Shown here one piece after another: positions 7,836-16,998 of a DNA stretch of 25,290 nt (positions are counted from its first letter, which is position 1; the number at the start of each line of letters is the position of its first letter). A program made the position numbers and the translations under genes. Origin of the DNA: an uncultured Christensenella sp. (GTDB lineage: Bacteria; Bacillota; Clostridia; Christensenellales; UBA3700); contig CAJTNA010000002.1 in the NCBI GenBank assembly GCA_910577845.1, positions 5,362 through 30,651 on the forward strand, written 5' to 3'. The notes below the pieces were generated by a model. It was not told the DNA's origin, made no database searches, and saw only the letters and a program-made list of their open reading frames with translations.

Positions 7836-8207
7836 ATGAAATATTTTGTGTCATTTATAGGCAATTTTATTTGGAAATTGTTGGGTGGAGCATTGCTCGC
7901 CGTCTTTTGGTTTTTAATTGGCATAGTACTGACTTGTACAATTGTAGGTTATCCTTTGGCTGTAAATTGCTTTAAAATTGGTTGGCTGTGTTTTAAGCCA
8001 ACAAACAAGAGGGTAGGTGTTTATTTTGAAAAATATCTGCCTTTAAATTTGTTGTGGTTGTTGCTTGTGGGGTGGTTTATAATACCGTATGCAGTGATAT
8101 CTATTACATTGCATATTTTAACTTTATTTGGTATACCGCTTATATGGCAATGGATAAAGGTTTGTAAAGTTTGTTTGTTTCCGTTTGGTGCGATTATTAA
8201 ATATTAG
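7836..8207 (+). CDS. YccF-like (DUF307) integral membrane protein
   Basis: A 123-residue membrane protein made of two similar halves, each with a hydrophobic hairpin ending in a Gly-Xaa-Pro turn: FIGNFIWKLLGG to TIVGYPLAVNCFKIGWLCFKP (7-55) and LPLNLLWLLL to LFGIPLIWQWIKVCKVCLFPFGAII (67-121). This duplicated pattern and the FPFG ending match the YccF family, whose function is unknown. No ribosome binding site precedes ATG 7836; with the -10 box at 7813-7818 the leader would be only about 10 bases, so translation may be leaderless-like. A later in-frame start is not supported because the first half would be lost. It appears monocistronic. Confidence 0.75.
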   Translation: MKYFVSFIGNFIWKLLGGALLAVFWFLIGIVLTCTIVGYPLAVNCFKIGWLCFKPTNKRVGVYFEKYLPLNLLWLLLVGWFIIPYAVISITLHILTLFGIPLIWQWIKVCKVCLFPFGAIIKY

Positions 8208-8224
8208 AGTATATTTTTTATATG

Positions 8225-8257
8225 ACACTAATAGATGTAATTAGTAAATGTTAGTGT
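8225..8257 (+). terminator. Weak hairpin after the yccF-like gene
   Basis: ACACTAA (8225-8231) pairs with TTAGTGT (8251-8257); an alternative pairing ACTAAT/ATTAGT uses the same left arm. There is no T run afterwards, so terminator function is doubtful. Confidence 0.25.
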
Positions 8258-8328
8258 GTTGGAAAAGTAATAAAGAATATAGATTTTTGAAAATCGTTTG
8301 ACAAATCGCAATAATTGAGTTTTTTGTA

Positions 8329-8357
8329 TTGTTTTTTTATATATAATATGTTATAAT
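8329..8357 (+). promoter_or_regulatory. Promoter of the beta-galactosidase/exonuclease operon
   Basis: TTGTTT (8329-8334), a 17-base spacer and TATAAT (8352-8357) preceded by TGT, an extended -10. Transcription would start near 8364, about 30 bases before the start codon at 8396. Confidence 0.65.
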
Positions 8358-8395
8358 TATAAAGAAAATCCAAAAATTATTACGCAGAGGTAATT

Positions 8396-11300
8396 ATGAT
8401 ATACAAATTTAAGCAAGAATATTTTAATAAATTTGAAGTATTTGAAGTTAATAAAATGCGCCCAAGAAGTTATTACATACCTTTTGGTAGTTTGGATAAA
8501 ATGTATGCAACTGATTATATGCACGAAAGATATGATAGTGATATGGTAACTATTCTAAATGGTAATTGGAATATGTTATACTATAAAAATTGTACAGAAT
8601 TGGAAGAAGAGTTCAATGTGCAAGCTAATGCATACAAATTTATAAAAGTAGCAGTGCCTGGTTGTGTGCAGTATCAAGGAATTGAACCACCTTGTTATGT
8701 GAATCAAAAGTATGAATTTAAGCCAACTTTGCCTAATGTTCCTAAGGATACCCCAGTATTTTTATTCCACAAAGTAATAAACCTTGAAAAGGTTTCTCAA
8801 AATGAAGTCATTACTTTTCAAGGTGTTTCGTCTTGCTTAGAGCTTTATATAAATGGTGAATTTGTTGGATACAGCGAAGGTTCACATAATCAAGCGGAGT
8901 TTAATATTTCACAATATTTGCAAAATGGTGAAAATGAGATTATTTGTTTAGTGTATAAATGGTGTAATGGCTCATATCTTGAGTGCCAAGATATGTTTAG
9001 AAATAGTGGTATTTTCCGTGATGTATATTTAACTCATTACACAGCTACATATATTAAGGATTTTACAATAGAGCCAAAGCAATTGTCAAAAGGTAGATAT
9101 GAGCTTTATATTTGGGCGGACATTGTTGGTAGTTTGTATAGTCTTATTTACACTATCAAGTATGGTGACAATGTTTTGCATACAATTACTACAAACAGCG
9201 GAGAAAAAATAAGATACATTTTGGATAATGCTATTGAGTGGACACCAGAAACACCTGAACTTTACACATTGGAAATCCAGCTAATTGATAACAAGGGTAC
9301 AGCAATGTGTATGAGGCGTGACTTTGGTTTGAGGGATATTAAAATTCGTAGTAATGTTTTGTATTATAATGGTGTTGCAATTAAATTAAGGGGTGTAAAT
9401 CACCACGATTCAAACGAGTTGCACGGATACTATATGTCTGTAGAGGACTACAAACGTGATATTGAGAGTATGAAGGAATTTAATGTTAACAGCGTTCGAA
9501 CCTCACATTATCCGCCTGACCCAGTTTTTGTTATGATGTGCGAACATTATGGTTTATATATGATACTTGAAGCAGATATAGAGACTCACGGAGTAGTGGG
9601 CGGTGATATGTGGCGTCCACGTTCTATAAGCCATAAATTAAAGTGGAAAAACCATATGTGGGACAGAGTTCGCAGAATGTATGAACGTGATAAAAACTCT
9701 GTTGCAGTGCTTATGTGGTCTTTAGGTAATGAATCATATGGTTATAAGTGCCAAGACTATTGTTATAAACAATTAAAGAAATTGAGCAATATTCCAATAC
9801 ATTATGAGGGTGTAATACGAACTAGACGATTTGCTTATGATGTCGTTTCTGAAATGTATACCGAACCTAAAAAATTTCAAGACTATTTAGACGATAAGTT
9901 GCCCCTAAAATACTATGATAAACCATATATGTTATGTGAATATGCACACGCAATGGGTGTTGGACCAGGTGGTTTAGATTATTATTGGAATAAGTGGTAT
10001 AAAAAAGATAGCTTGCTAGGTGGTTTGATTTGGGAATGGCGTGACCATATTGTAAAACATACTGAGGTAGGAGCAAAGTATTTGTATACTTATGGCGGTG
10101 ACCACGGTGAAAAAAAACACGATGGCAATTTCTGCGTAGATGGATTATTGTATCCTGACGGCAGACCACATACTGGTGCGTTGTGTATGAAAAATGTTTA
10201 CAGCCCAATAAGAACATATAAAGATGGTGATAATGTAATTATTTGCAACAGACAAGACTTTTTGTCAACCGAGAATATTGATATAAAGTGGGCGGTTTGC
10301 GAAAATGGTACGCCTATAGTAGAAGGTAAAATTTCAACTGTTATAGGTGCAAAAGGTTTTGTAAGAATGCCAAAAGAGATAGTGCAAAATCGTGGAAAAG
10401 ATAACTGTTTGCAAATGACTTATATTTGCAAAAAGACAGGACGTGTTTTAGGCGAGGATTGTTTGGTTATTAACGAAAACATCCCGAAAATCGATATTAA
10501 ATTGGGGACAAGCACGATAAATAGTGGCGAAAATTTGCGAATTAGTTTTGATGGAGGGGTTGTTGTAGTAAATTTACTTAGCGGTTTGATTACAAGCTAT
10601 AAGATAGACGGAAAGCAAGTTTTAAATTATAAGCCACTAAGAGCGGACGGAAAAACTGGACTTGTTGGCAATGTGTTTGCTACACCTATAGATAACTATC
10701 AATACATTGCTAAGAAGTGGCTAAAAGATGGTTTAGATAAATTAAATATTCAACTTGAAAAAATTAGCTATAATGAAAAAGATAGTGTTATTAAAACTAC
10801 TCACAATATGATTGCAAAAGGTCAAGTAGTTATTACTTATTACACAACTTATACTTTTGGTAGCAAAGGTGAAATTAAAGTGGAGGGTGAGTTTGTTTCT
10901 TTGGAAGGAAAGTACGATTTGCCTAAGATTGGATATAGCTTAGAAATGGCAAAAGACTTTAAAAATATTGAATATTATGGTTATGGAAATGTAGAAAATT
11001 ATCCAGACTTTTTAAATCAGGCAAAGCTTGGTGTATTCAAAACAGATAGTCAACATATGCTAGAGCCATACATAAAACCGCAAGAGTCTGGCAATAGGTG
11101 TGGTGTGCGTTGGGCGAGAGTGACCAATAGCACTGGTATGGGGCTTGAGTTTTTGGCAGATGATAAACCATTCAACTTTAATGTAAAAACAACAACAGAT
11201 GATAATTTGATTAGTGCAAAACACCTAGAAGATGTTAAGTTTATGGAACTTAATAATGTAAGCATTGATGGTTTTGTTCGTGGTGTAGGCTCTAATAGTT

Positions 11301-11404
11301 GCGGACCAGATACTAGGAATGAATTTAAACATATTTTAAGCCCAGAAAATCCTTTTAAATTCTCATTCATTATAAGACCTTTAAAGGGGGGAGAGGATAA
11401 CTAA
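8396..11404 (+). CDS. GH2 beta-galactosidase, LacZ type
   Basis: A 1002-residue cytoplasmic enzyme (no signal peptide) with the full LacZ architecture: jelly-roll sugar-binding domain (about 50-215, including the RNSGIFRDVYL motif), Ig-like domain (about 218-318), TIM barrel (about 320-610) and a C-terminal beta-galactosidase small-chain domain (about 720-1000). The acid/base is Glu446 in MWSLGNES and the nucleophile Glu515 in MLCEYAHAMG; both signatures are intact. It would hydrolyse terminal beta-galactosides; whether lactose or plant or mucin galactosides is unknown. Ribosome binding site AGAGG (8386-8390) lies 5 bases before ATG. The stop codon overlaps the next gene's start in TAATG, so the two are translationally coupled. 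Confidence 0.93.
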   Translation: MIYKFKQEYFNKFEVFEVNKMRPRSYYIPFGSLDKMYATDYMHERYDSDMVTILNGNWNMLYYKNCTELEEEFNVQANAYKFIKVAVPGCVQYQGIEPPCYVNQKYEFKPTLPNVPKDTPVFLFHKVINLEKVSQNEVITFQGVSSCLELYINGEFVGYSEGSHNQAEFNISQYLQNGENEIICLVYKWCNGSYLECQDMFRNSGIFRDVYLTHYTATYIKDFTIEPKQLSKGRYELYIWADIVGSLYSLIYTIKYGDNVLHTITTNSGEKIRYILDNAIEWTPETPELYTLEIQLIDNKGTAMCMRRDFGLRDIKIRSNVLYYNGVAIKLRGVNHHDSNELHGYYMSVEDYKRDIESMKEFNVNSVRTSHYPPDPVFVMMCEHYGLYMILEADIETHGVVGGDMWRPRSISHKLKWKNHMWDRVRRMYERDKNSVAVLMWSLGNESYGYKCQDYCYKQLKKLSNIPIHYEGVIRTRRFAYDVVSEMYTEPKKFQDYLDDKLPLKYYDKPYMLCEYAHAMGVGPGGLDYYWNKWYKKDSLLGGLIWEWRDHIVKHTEVGAKYLYTYGGDHGEKKHDGNFCVDGLLYPDGRPHTGALCMKNVYSPIRTYKDGDNVIICNRQDFLSTENIDIKWAVCENGTPIVEGKISTVIGAKGFVRMPKEIVQNRGKDNCLQMTYICKKTGRVLGEDCLVINENIPKIDIKLGTSTINSGENLRISFDGGVVVVNLLSGLITSYKIDGKQVLNYKPLRADGKTGLVGNVFATPIDNYQYIAKKWLKDGLDKLNIQLEKISYNEKDSVIKTTHNMIAKGQVVITYYTTYTFGSKGEIKVEGEFVSLEGKYDLPKIGYSLEMAKDFKNIEYYGYGNVENYPDFLNQAKLGVFKTDSQHMLEPYIKPQESGNRCGVRWARVTNSTGMGLEFLADDKPFNFNVKTTTDDNLISAKHLEDVKFMELNNVSIDGFVRGVGSNSCGPDTRNEFKHILSPENPFKFSFIIRPLKGGEDN

Positions 11405-12456
11405 TGCAATTTGTAGCTTTTGATTTAGAAAGTACTGACGGATATTTTTCGAGTGGTAATATTTGCGAATTCGGTTACTGTATAGGTGATGAGAATTTTA
11501 ACATAAAGGAACAAAAAAATATTTTGATAAGACCTATCAGTAAAGTAAACATTGCTTACTATAGAGTAAAGCTAGCTTACCCTTTGAAAGTTTATTATTC
11601 TTCTCCATCTTTTGTGGAAAACTATTCAAAAATCGGTACTATTTTGCAAAAAAGTGATTGTGTAGTGCTGGGACACGCTATACACAATGACATTGTTGGT
11701 ATTAATTCAGCTTGTAAAATTAATACTCTAAAGCCGTTTGATTTTTGTTTTGTTGATACACAAATTCTGTTTAGCATTTACAAAAATATGTCAACTATTT
11801 GTAGCTTGGATAAGATTGCAGAGGAGATTGGCGTTGAATTTAATCATCATAGAGCAGATGAGGACGCTAAATTATCTCTTTTGACATTAAAATATATTTG
11901 TGAAAAAGAGGGACTTACATTTGAGCAACTTATGGTAGCTTATGAGGCAACAATTGGTATGAATGAGGGTGGAAATATAACAAATTTTGTATCTTCAAAA
12001 TGTATGTCTCAAGCACCATCACTCACAAGTAAAAATTCCAAACGCAGAATTTTATCTATGTTTGAGCCTAAAGTTGTTGATGAGAATGTGATTGATAAGA
12101 GTAATTCCTTGTATCATAAAAAGATTTTTTTAAATCGTGACGCTATGATAGAAGATATTAATCTTACAAGAGCAGTATTGAATAGACTTGCGGAACTAGG
12201 GGCAAAAGTTGTCAATTTTGTAAATAATTGCGATTATTATGTTGGTGCAATGCCGGAGGAATGGAATTACAAAGGCGAAATAGTCAGTATGACTGATTTT
12301 ATTGCTATGCTTGGTGATTTGGAGATTTTGACTTATGACGACAAGGCTATTCTTGAGCAGTACAATAAGGAAAAAGAAAAACGGCATAAGTTGGAATTGC
12401 TAGCAAAACTTAATGAGCGGAATAAAAAGGCTCAAGCAAAGCAACATAATAGTTAA
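11404..12456 (+). CDS. DEDDh 3'-5' exonuclease (DnaQ/RNase T family) with BRCT-like C-terminus
   Basis: A 350-residue protein. The exonuclease domain (1-170) shows all family motifs: ExoI FDLES (Asp7, Glu9), ExoII GHAIHNDIVGI (Asp96) and ExoIII HHRADEDAKL (His149, Asp154), so it should be catalytically active with two metal ions. Residues about 238-305 (KKIFLNRDAM, LAELGAKVVNFVNNCDYYVGA) resemble a divergent BRCT module, as found in some DnaQ-like exonucleases; this part is less certain. The last 40 residues are a Lys/Glu-rich charged helix. It overlaps the beta-galactosidase stop by one base and has a GGGGGGAGAGG ribosome binding site (11386-11396). A role in DNA repair or proofreading is inferred; a link to sugar metabolism is not evident. 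Confidence 0.85.
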   Translation: MQFVAFDLESTDGYFSSGNICEFGYCIGDENFNIKEQKNILIRPISKVNIAYYRVKLAYPLKVYYSSPSFVENYSKIGTILQKSDCVVLGHAIHNDIVGINSACKINTLKPFDFCFVDTQILFSIYKNMSTICSLDKIAEEIGVEFNHHRADEDAKLSLLTLKYICEKEGLTFEQLMVAYEATIGMNEGGNITNFVSSKCMSQAPSLTSKNSKRRILSMFEPKVVDENVIDKSNSLYHKKIFLNRDAMIEDINLTRAVLNRLAELGAKVVNFVNNCDYYVGAMPEEWNYKGEIVSMTDFIAMLGDLEILTYDDKAILEQYNKEKEKRHKLELLAKLNERNKKAQAKQHNS

Positions 12457-12509
12457 AATTAAACAAATTTTATACAAATGTTAAGCCTTTTTTGTATTCA
12501 AAAATTTAT

Positions 12510-12535
12510 GACCTTAGTTAAAATAACTAAGGTCT
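12510..12535 (+). terminator. Terminator hairpin after the exonuclease gene
   Basis: An 11-bp perfect stem GACCTTAGTTA (12510-12520) with TAACTAAGGTC (12524-12534), an AAA loop, and a T-rich tail (TATTTATTTC). It is the first strong hairpin after the operon's stop codon at 12456. Confidence 0.8.
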
Positions 12536-12593
12536 ATTTATTTCAAATATTTTAGTTAAAAACTACTATTAGTTAAAATAATACTCTTTTGGT

Positions 12594-12646
12594 AATCAAT
12601 ATAAATCAATAATTGGCATTTATTGATTGAATTTTATTGATTTTTT
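12594..12646 (+). terminator. Second, composite terminator-like hairpin
   Basis: An inner stem AATCAATAA (12604-12612) with TTATTGATT (12620-12628) is flanked by an outer stem AATCAAT (12594-12600) with ATTGATT (12636-12642), ending in a six-T run (12641-12646). It probably backs up the 12510 terminator. Confidence 0.5.
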
Positions 12647-12729
12647 GTAATTGTTAAGTAATTTTAAGCTATTGAAATATATATATTATAAAAATATTTG
12701 TCTATAGCGTACAAATTTAGTGTGCTTGC

Positions 12730-12758
12730 TTGACAAATTTTTTTATATCGTGTAAAAT
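12730..12758 (+). promoter_or_regulatory. ileS promoter
   Basis: Consensus TTGACA (12730-12735), a 17-base spacer and TAAAAT (12753-12758). The start would be near 12765, giving a leader of about 158 bases before the ileS ATG. Confidence 0.7.
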
Positions 12759-12780
12759 ATAATAATTAAAATTAAGTAAA

Positions 12781-12810
12781 GCTTAAGTTTTAGTTTTAAG
12801 CAATTTTTTT
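12781..12810 (+). terminator. Terminator-like hairpin inside the ileS leader
   Basis: GCTTAA (12781-12786) pairs with TTAAGC (12796-12801), followed by AA and seven T (12804-12810). It lies about 15 bases after the predicted transcription start. The stem is short and may be weak, so it could be an attenuator or have no function. The conserved T-box sequence AGGGTGG is absent from the leader. Confidence 0.35.
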
Positions 12811-12923
12811 ATTTTGTGATATTTGTTTGAAAAATAGACTTACGTTAGCTTAGTTGATTTGTAAAATTAATATAAACAATTTGGTATTATGCTGAAATGT
12901 TTGTAAGTATATAGGAGTGTATT

Positions 12924-15900
12924 ATGTACAAAAAAGTTGATTCGAGTATGGATTTTTGTTCTCGTGAAAAGGAAGTAATTGAGTTTTGGAATGAGAATAA
13001 AATTTTTGAGAAGAGTGTAAGTAAAAATGATGGAAAACCATATTTTACTTTCTTTGATGGTCCACCAACAGCAAATGGTAAACCACATATTGGTCATATT
13101 TTAACAAGAGTTATGAAAGATATTATACCACGTTATAAGACTATGAAAGGGTATAAAGTTTTGCGTAAAGCTGGTTGGGATACTCACGGCTTGCCAGTTG
13201 AGTTAGAAGTTGAAAAAATGCTTGGTATTGACGGCAAGAAAGAAATTGAAAATTATGGAATTGAACCATTTATAAAAAAGTGTAAAGAAAGTGTTTGGAA
13301 ATATAAAGGCGAGTGGGAGAAAATGTCAAGTCGTGTAGGATACTGGGTTGATATGGATGAGCCTTATATTACTTACAATGACAATTATATTGAATCTATT
13401 TGGTGGGCTGTAAAGCAAATTGCAGATAAAGGTTTGTTGTACAAAGGTCACAAAATTGTGCCATACTGCCCACGTTGCGGAACTGCTTTGTCTTCACACG
13501 AGGTTGCACAAGGCTATAAAGATGTTAAGGAAAAATCAATTTTTGTTAAGTTTGCAATTAAGGGTGAGAAAGATGCATATTTTCTTGCTTGGACAACTAC
13601 ACCTTGGACATTGTTTTCCAATGTAGCATTGTGTATGAATCCAAATGAAAATTATGTTAAGATTAAGGCAAATGACGAAATTATTGTAATGGCTGAAGCT
13701 TTAGTTAGTACTTTATTTGAGGACTATGACATACTTGAATGCAAAAAAGGTATAGAGTATGAGGGGGTTGAGTATGAGCCATTATTCAACTTAAATAACA
13801 CTAAGCAAAAGGCTTATTATGTGACTTGTGATAATTATGTTACATTGACAGATGGTTCTGGTATTGTACACATTGCCCCAGCTTTTGGTGAGGATGATGC
13901 TAATGTTGGTAGAAAGTATAATTTACCATTCCTACAAATGGTTGGTGCTGACGGCAAGTTTTTGGCAGAGTGCGGTAAGGACTTTGAGGGTGTTTTTTGT
14001 AAAGAGGGTGACAAAGCCGTTATTGCTAATTTAAAGTCACGAGGTTTGTTATTTAAAGAGTTAATGTATGAACATAGCTATCCTTTCTGCTGGCGTTGTG
14101 ATACTCCATTGTTGTATTACGCAAGGTCAAGTTGGTTTATCAAAATGACTGCTGTACGTGATAAATTATTGAAAAACAATGCACAAGTTAACTGGATGCC
14201 ACCAACAATTGGCACTGGACGAATGGGTAATTTCTTGGAAAATGTTATTGACTGGGGTATTTCAAGAGAGAGATATTGGGGTACACCGCTACCTATTTGG
14301 GTGTGTGACGATTGTGGCGAGACACACGTTATTGGCTCAAAAGCAGAGTTACGTGAACTTGGCGGTCTTGATAAAGACATTGAATTACACAGACCATATA
14401 TTGATGAGGTAGTGATTAAGTGTCCTAAGTGCGGTAAGCCAATGCATAGAACTCCAGAAGTTATGGACTGCTGGTTTGATTCTGGTAGTATGCCTTTCGC
14501 ACAATGGCATTATCCGTTTGAAAATAAAGAAATTTTTGAAAAACAATTCCCTGCTGATTTTATTAGTGAGGCGGTTGACCAAACAAGAGGTTGGTTTTAT
14601 ACTTTGGAAGCAATATCAACATTATTATTTGATAAAGCACCTTTCAAAAACTGCATAGTTTTGGGACACGTAAATGACAAAGACGGAATAAAAATGAGTA
14701 AGCACAAGGGCAATGTTGTAGACCCTTGGACAGTGCTTGACAAACAAGGTGCAGATGCTGTAAGGTGGTATTTCTACACTGGTTCAAGCCCTTGGTTGCC
14801 GTCTAGATTTAGTGCGGAAAATGTTAGCGAAGCACAAAGGAAATTTATGGGTACTTTGTGGAATACTTATGCTTTCTTTGTACTTTATGCAAATATTGAT
14901 AAGTATGACCCAACAAAATATGATATCAAAAAATGTAAATTGTCTTTGATGGATAAATGGATATTATCAAAATTGCAAACTTTGATTACTGAAGTAGATA
15001 GTGATTTGAACGAGTACAAGATTACAGAGTCATCAAGAGCAATTGGTGAGTTTACTGATGAACTTTCAAACTGGTATGTTAGAAGATGTCGTGACAGATT
15101 TTGGGGTAGTGATATGAGTGAGGACAAAATATCTGCATATACTACATTGCATACTACTTTGGTTACATTGTCCAAAGTTATCGCACCATTCGTACCATTT
15201 ATTGCGGAAACAATTTATCAAAATTTAGTTGTTACTTCTGATAAAAAAGCACCAGAAAGTGTACACTTGTGTGATTTCCCAGTTGCGGATAAAGCATTGA
15301 TTGACATTGATTTGGAAAAAGATATGAGTTTTGCTATAAGTAGCGTTGAGCTAGGCAGAGCGGCAAGAAATGTATCAAATATGAAAAATAGACAACCGCT
15401 TTCAAACATTTATATCAAAGCAGATATTAAATTGAAAGATAACGGAATGCTAGACATTATTGCAAAAGAGCTTAATATTAAAAAGGCACAAATTGTTGAG
15501 AATAATAGTAGCTTTGTAGGATATGAGATTAAACCACAGCTTAAAACAATTGGACCTAAATATGGCAAATTACTTGGCGGAATAAAAGCATACCTTGCAA
15601 GTTGTGACAGCGATAAAGTTGTTAGTGATGTAGAAAATGGTACACATATTGCAGTAATTGACGGCAACAATGTTGAGTTTGCAAAAGAAGATTTGTTGAT
15701 TAGCACTACAAGCAAGGCAGGTATGTTTAGCGAGAGCGACAAAGGTATAACTGTTACAATTGACACTAATTTGACAGACGAGTTAATTCGTGAGGGAGTG
15801 GCAAGAGAGCTTGTATCTAAAATTCAAACAATGCGTAAAGAGGCAGGTTTTGAGGTAACAGACCATATTAATATTGGTTATGTTGCTAGTGGATTAGCTG

Positions 15901-16037
15901 AAAAAGTACTTGCAAAGGATAGCAGTATTTTAGCTGATGTACTTGCAGATAGCATTGTTAACAAAGAGATAAAAGGGTATACAAAAGATTGGAATATCAA
16001 TGGTGATAATGTAACTTTGTATATTGCTAAGGTGTAA
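12924..16037 (+). CDS. ileS: Isoleucine--tRNA ligase, type 2 (eukaryote-like)
   Basis: A 1037-residue class I aminoacyl-tRNA synthetase that charges tRNA-Ile. HIGH motif at 55-58 within DGPPTANGKPHIGH, and KMSKH at 590-594 within DGIKMSKHKGN. The editing domain (CP1) lies between about 185 and 400 (WTTTPWTL at its start). CPRCG (182-186), CDDCG (461-465) and CPKCG (500-504) provide zinc-binding cysteines. The forms PPTANG and CPRCGTALSSHEV are typical of type 2 IleRS, the eukaryote-like branch found in some bacteria and associated with low mupirocin sensitivity; typical type 1 has PPYANG and a C-terminal zinc finger. Ribosome binding site AGGAG (12913-12917), 6 bases before ATG. The stop is one base from the next gene, indicating an operon. 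Confidence 0.95.
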   Translation: MYKKVDSSMDFCSREKEVIEFWNENKIFEKSVSKNDGKPYFTFFDGPPTANGKPHIGHILTRVMKDIIPRYKTMKGYKVLRKAGWDTHGLPVELEVEKMLGIDGKKEIENYGIEPFIKKCKESVWKYKGEWEKMSSRVGYWVDMDEPYITYNDNYIESIWWAVKQIADKGLLYKGHKIVPYCPRCGTALSSHEVAQGYKDVKEKSIFVKFAIKGEKDAYFLAWTTTPWTLFSNVALCMNPNENYVKIKANDEIIVMAEALVSTLFEDYDILECKKGIEYEGVEYEPLFNLNNTKQKAYYVTCDNYVTLTDGSGIVHIAPAFGEDDANVGRKYNLPFLQMVGADGKFLAECGKDFEGVFCKEGDKAVIANLKSRGLLFKELMYEHSYPFCWRCDTPLLYYARSSWFIKMTAVRDKLLKNNAQVNWMPPTIGTGRMGNFLENVIDWGISRERYWGTPLPIWVCDDCGETHVIGSKAELRELGGLDKDIELHRPYIDEVVIKCPKCGKPMHRTPEVMDCWFDSGSMPFAQWHYPFENKEIFEKQFPADFISEAVDQTRGWFYTLEAISTLLFDKAPFKNCIVLGHVNDKDGIKMSKHKGNVVDPWTVLDKQGADAVRWYFYTGSSPWLPSRFSAENVSEAQRKFMGTLWNTYAFFVLYANIDKYDPTKYDIKKCKLSLMDKWILSKLQTLITEVDSDLNEYKITESSRAIGEFTDELSNWYVRRCRDRFWGSDMSEDKISAYTTLHTTLVTLSKVIAPFVPFIAETIYQNLVVTSDKKAPESVHLCDFPVADKALIDIDLEKDMSFAISSVELGRAARNVSNMKNRQPLSNIYIKADIKLKDNGMLDIIAKELNIKKAQIVENNSSFVGYEIKPQLKTIGPKYGKLLGGIKAYLASCDSDKVVSDVENGTHIAVIDGNNVEFAKEDLLISTTSKAGMFSESDKGITVTIDTNLTDELIREGVARELVSKIQTMRKEAGFEVTDHINIGYVASGLAEKVLAKDSSILADVLADSIVNKEIKGYTKDWNINGDNVTLYIAKV

Positions 16038-16038
16038 A

Positions 16039-16905
16039 ATGGCAAAGGTTGCAAATGGTTGGCGTGATTATGAGATAATTGCGACTGGAAATGGCGAAAA
16101 GCTTGAGAGGTGGGGCAAACTGATTATGTTACGCCCTGACCCTCAGATTATTTGGGATGCCAAATTCAAGTTATCCACGTATAAAGGTATAAATGCAATT
16201 TATAAGCGTTCGTCAAGTGGCGGAGGGGAATGGACTTTTACTCAAGATGTGCCACAAAATTTTGTTATTGAAAGAAAAGGACTAAAGTTCAATTGCAAAC
16301 TTATGGGCTTTAAGCATACTGGACTTTTTCCAGAGCAAGCCGTAAACTGGGATAAAATGGCGGAACTTATTCAAAATAGCAGAAAGAAAATAAAAGTTTT
16401 AAACTTGTTCGCTTACACTGGAGGTGCTACAGTTGCTTGTGCTAAAGCTGGGGCAAATGTTACTCACGTTGATAGTGCAAAAGCTATGGTTGATAGAGCA
16501 AAACAAAATTGTGTATCTAGTGAAGTACCAACTGAAAATACAAGATTTATTGTAGATGATTGCAAAAAGTTTATTGAAAAGGAAATAAGGCGTGGCAATA
16601 AATACGATGCAATTATTATGGACCCACCAAGTTATGGCAGGGGACCAAATGGCGAAACGTGGAAGATAGAGGAAAATCTTTTTGATTTAGTAAAACTATG
16701 TACCAATGTTTTGGTAGATAATCCCTTATTTTTCTTGATAAATTCTTACACTACTGGACTTCAACCAACAGTAATTAAGAACATTTTGCATATTGCTTTA
16801 AAAAATTTCAAGTTAGATATAGATGCTTATGAGGTTGCTTTGCCAACAAATGAAGGTATTGAGTTGCCTTGTGGTTGCAGTGGTTTAGCTACTTTCAAAA
16901 GATAA
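16039..16905 (+). CDS. Class I SAM-dependent methyltransferase, RlmI-like (23S rRNA C5-cytosine type)
   Basis: A 288-residue enzyme. ATG 16039 is preferred: it follows the ileS stop by one base with AAGGTG (16029-16034) in front; an in-frame ATG at 16024 overlaps ileS and has no such site. The SAM-binding loop is LNLFAYTGG (121-129), with acidic Asp145 (VTHVD) binding the ribose. MDPPSYGRG (194-202) is motif IV of rRNA methyltransferases in the RlmI/RlmK group, and CGCSG near residue 281 supplies cysteines in the region of the expected nucleophile. Likely substrate is a 23S rRNA cytosine, but the exact site is inferred. The N-terminal PUA domain of RlmI is absent. Coupling with ileS suggests coregulation with translation genes. 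Confidence 0.82.
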   Translation: MAKVANGWRDYEIIATGNGEKLERWGKLIMLRPDPQIIWDAKFKLSTYKGINAIYKRSSSGGGEWTFTQDVPQNFVIERKGLKFNCKLMGFKHTGLFPEQAVNWDKMAELIQNSRKKIKVLNLFAYTGGATVACAKAGANVTHVDSAKAMVDRAKQNCVSSEVPTENTRFIVDDCKKFIEKEIRRGNKYDAIIMDPPSYGRGPNGETWKIEENLFDLVKLCTNVLVDNPLFFLINSYTTGLQPTVIKNILHIALKNFKLDIDAYEVALPTNEGIELPCGCSGLATFKR

Positions 16906-16998
16906 AAGCCGTATTGAAAAAATATTTTGTTTAGATATAACAAAATTAATAATGATTGTGTAAAAATTGAATACTTAAAATATTGGTAGGTGTAGTTA

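Noticed and set aside
12765..12923. T-box riboswitch upstream of ileS
   Set aside because: The conserved AGGGTGG T-box sequence is absent and the leader is too short.
16924..16946. Terminator between the methyltransferase and the unknown membrane gene
   Set aside because: An 8-bp A/T-only stem with no T run on the plus strand; a T run exists only on the minus strand, where there is no gene.
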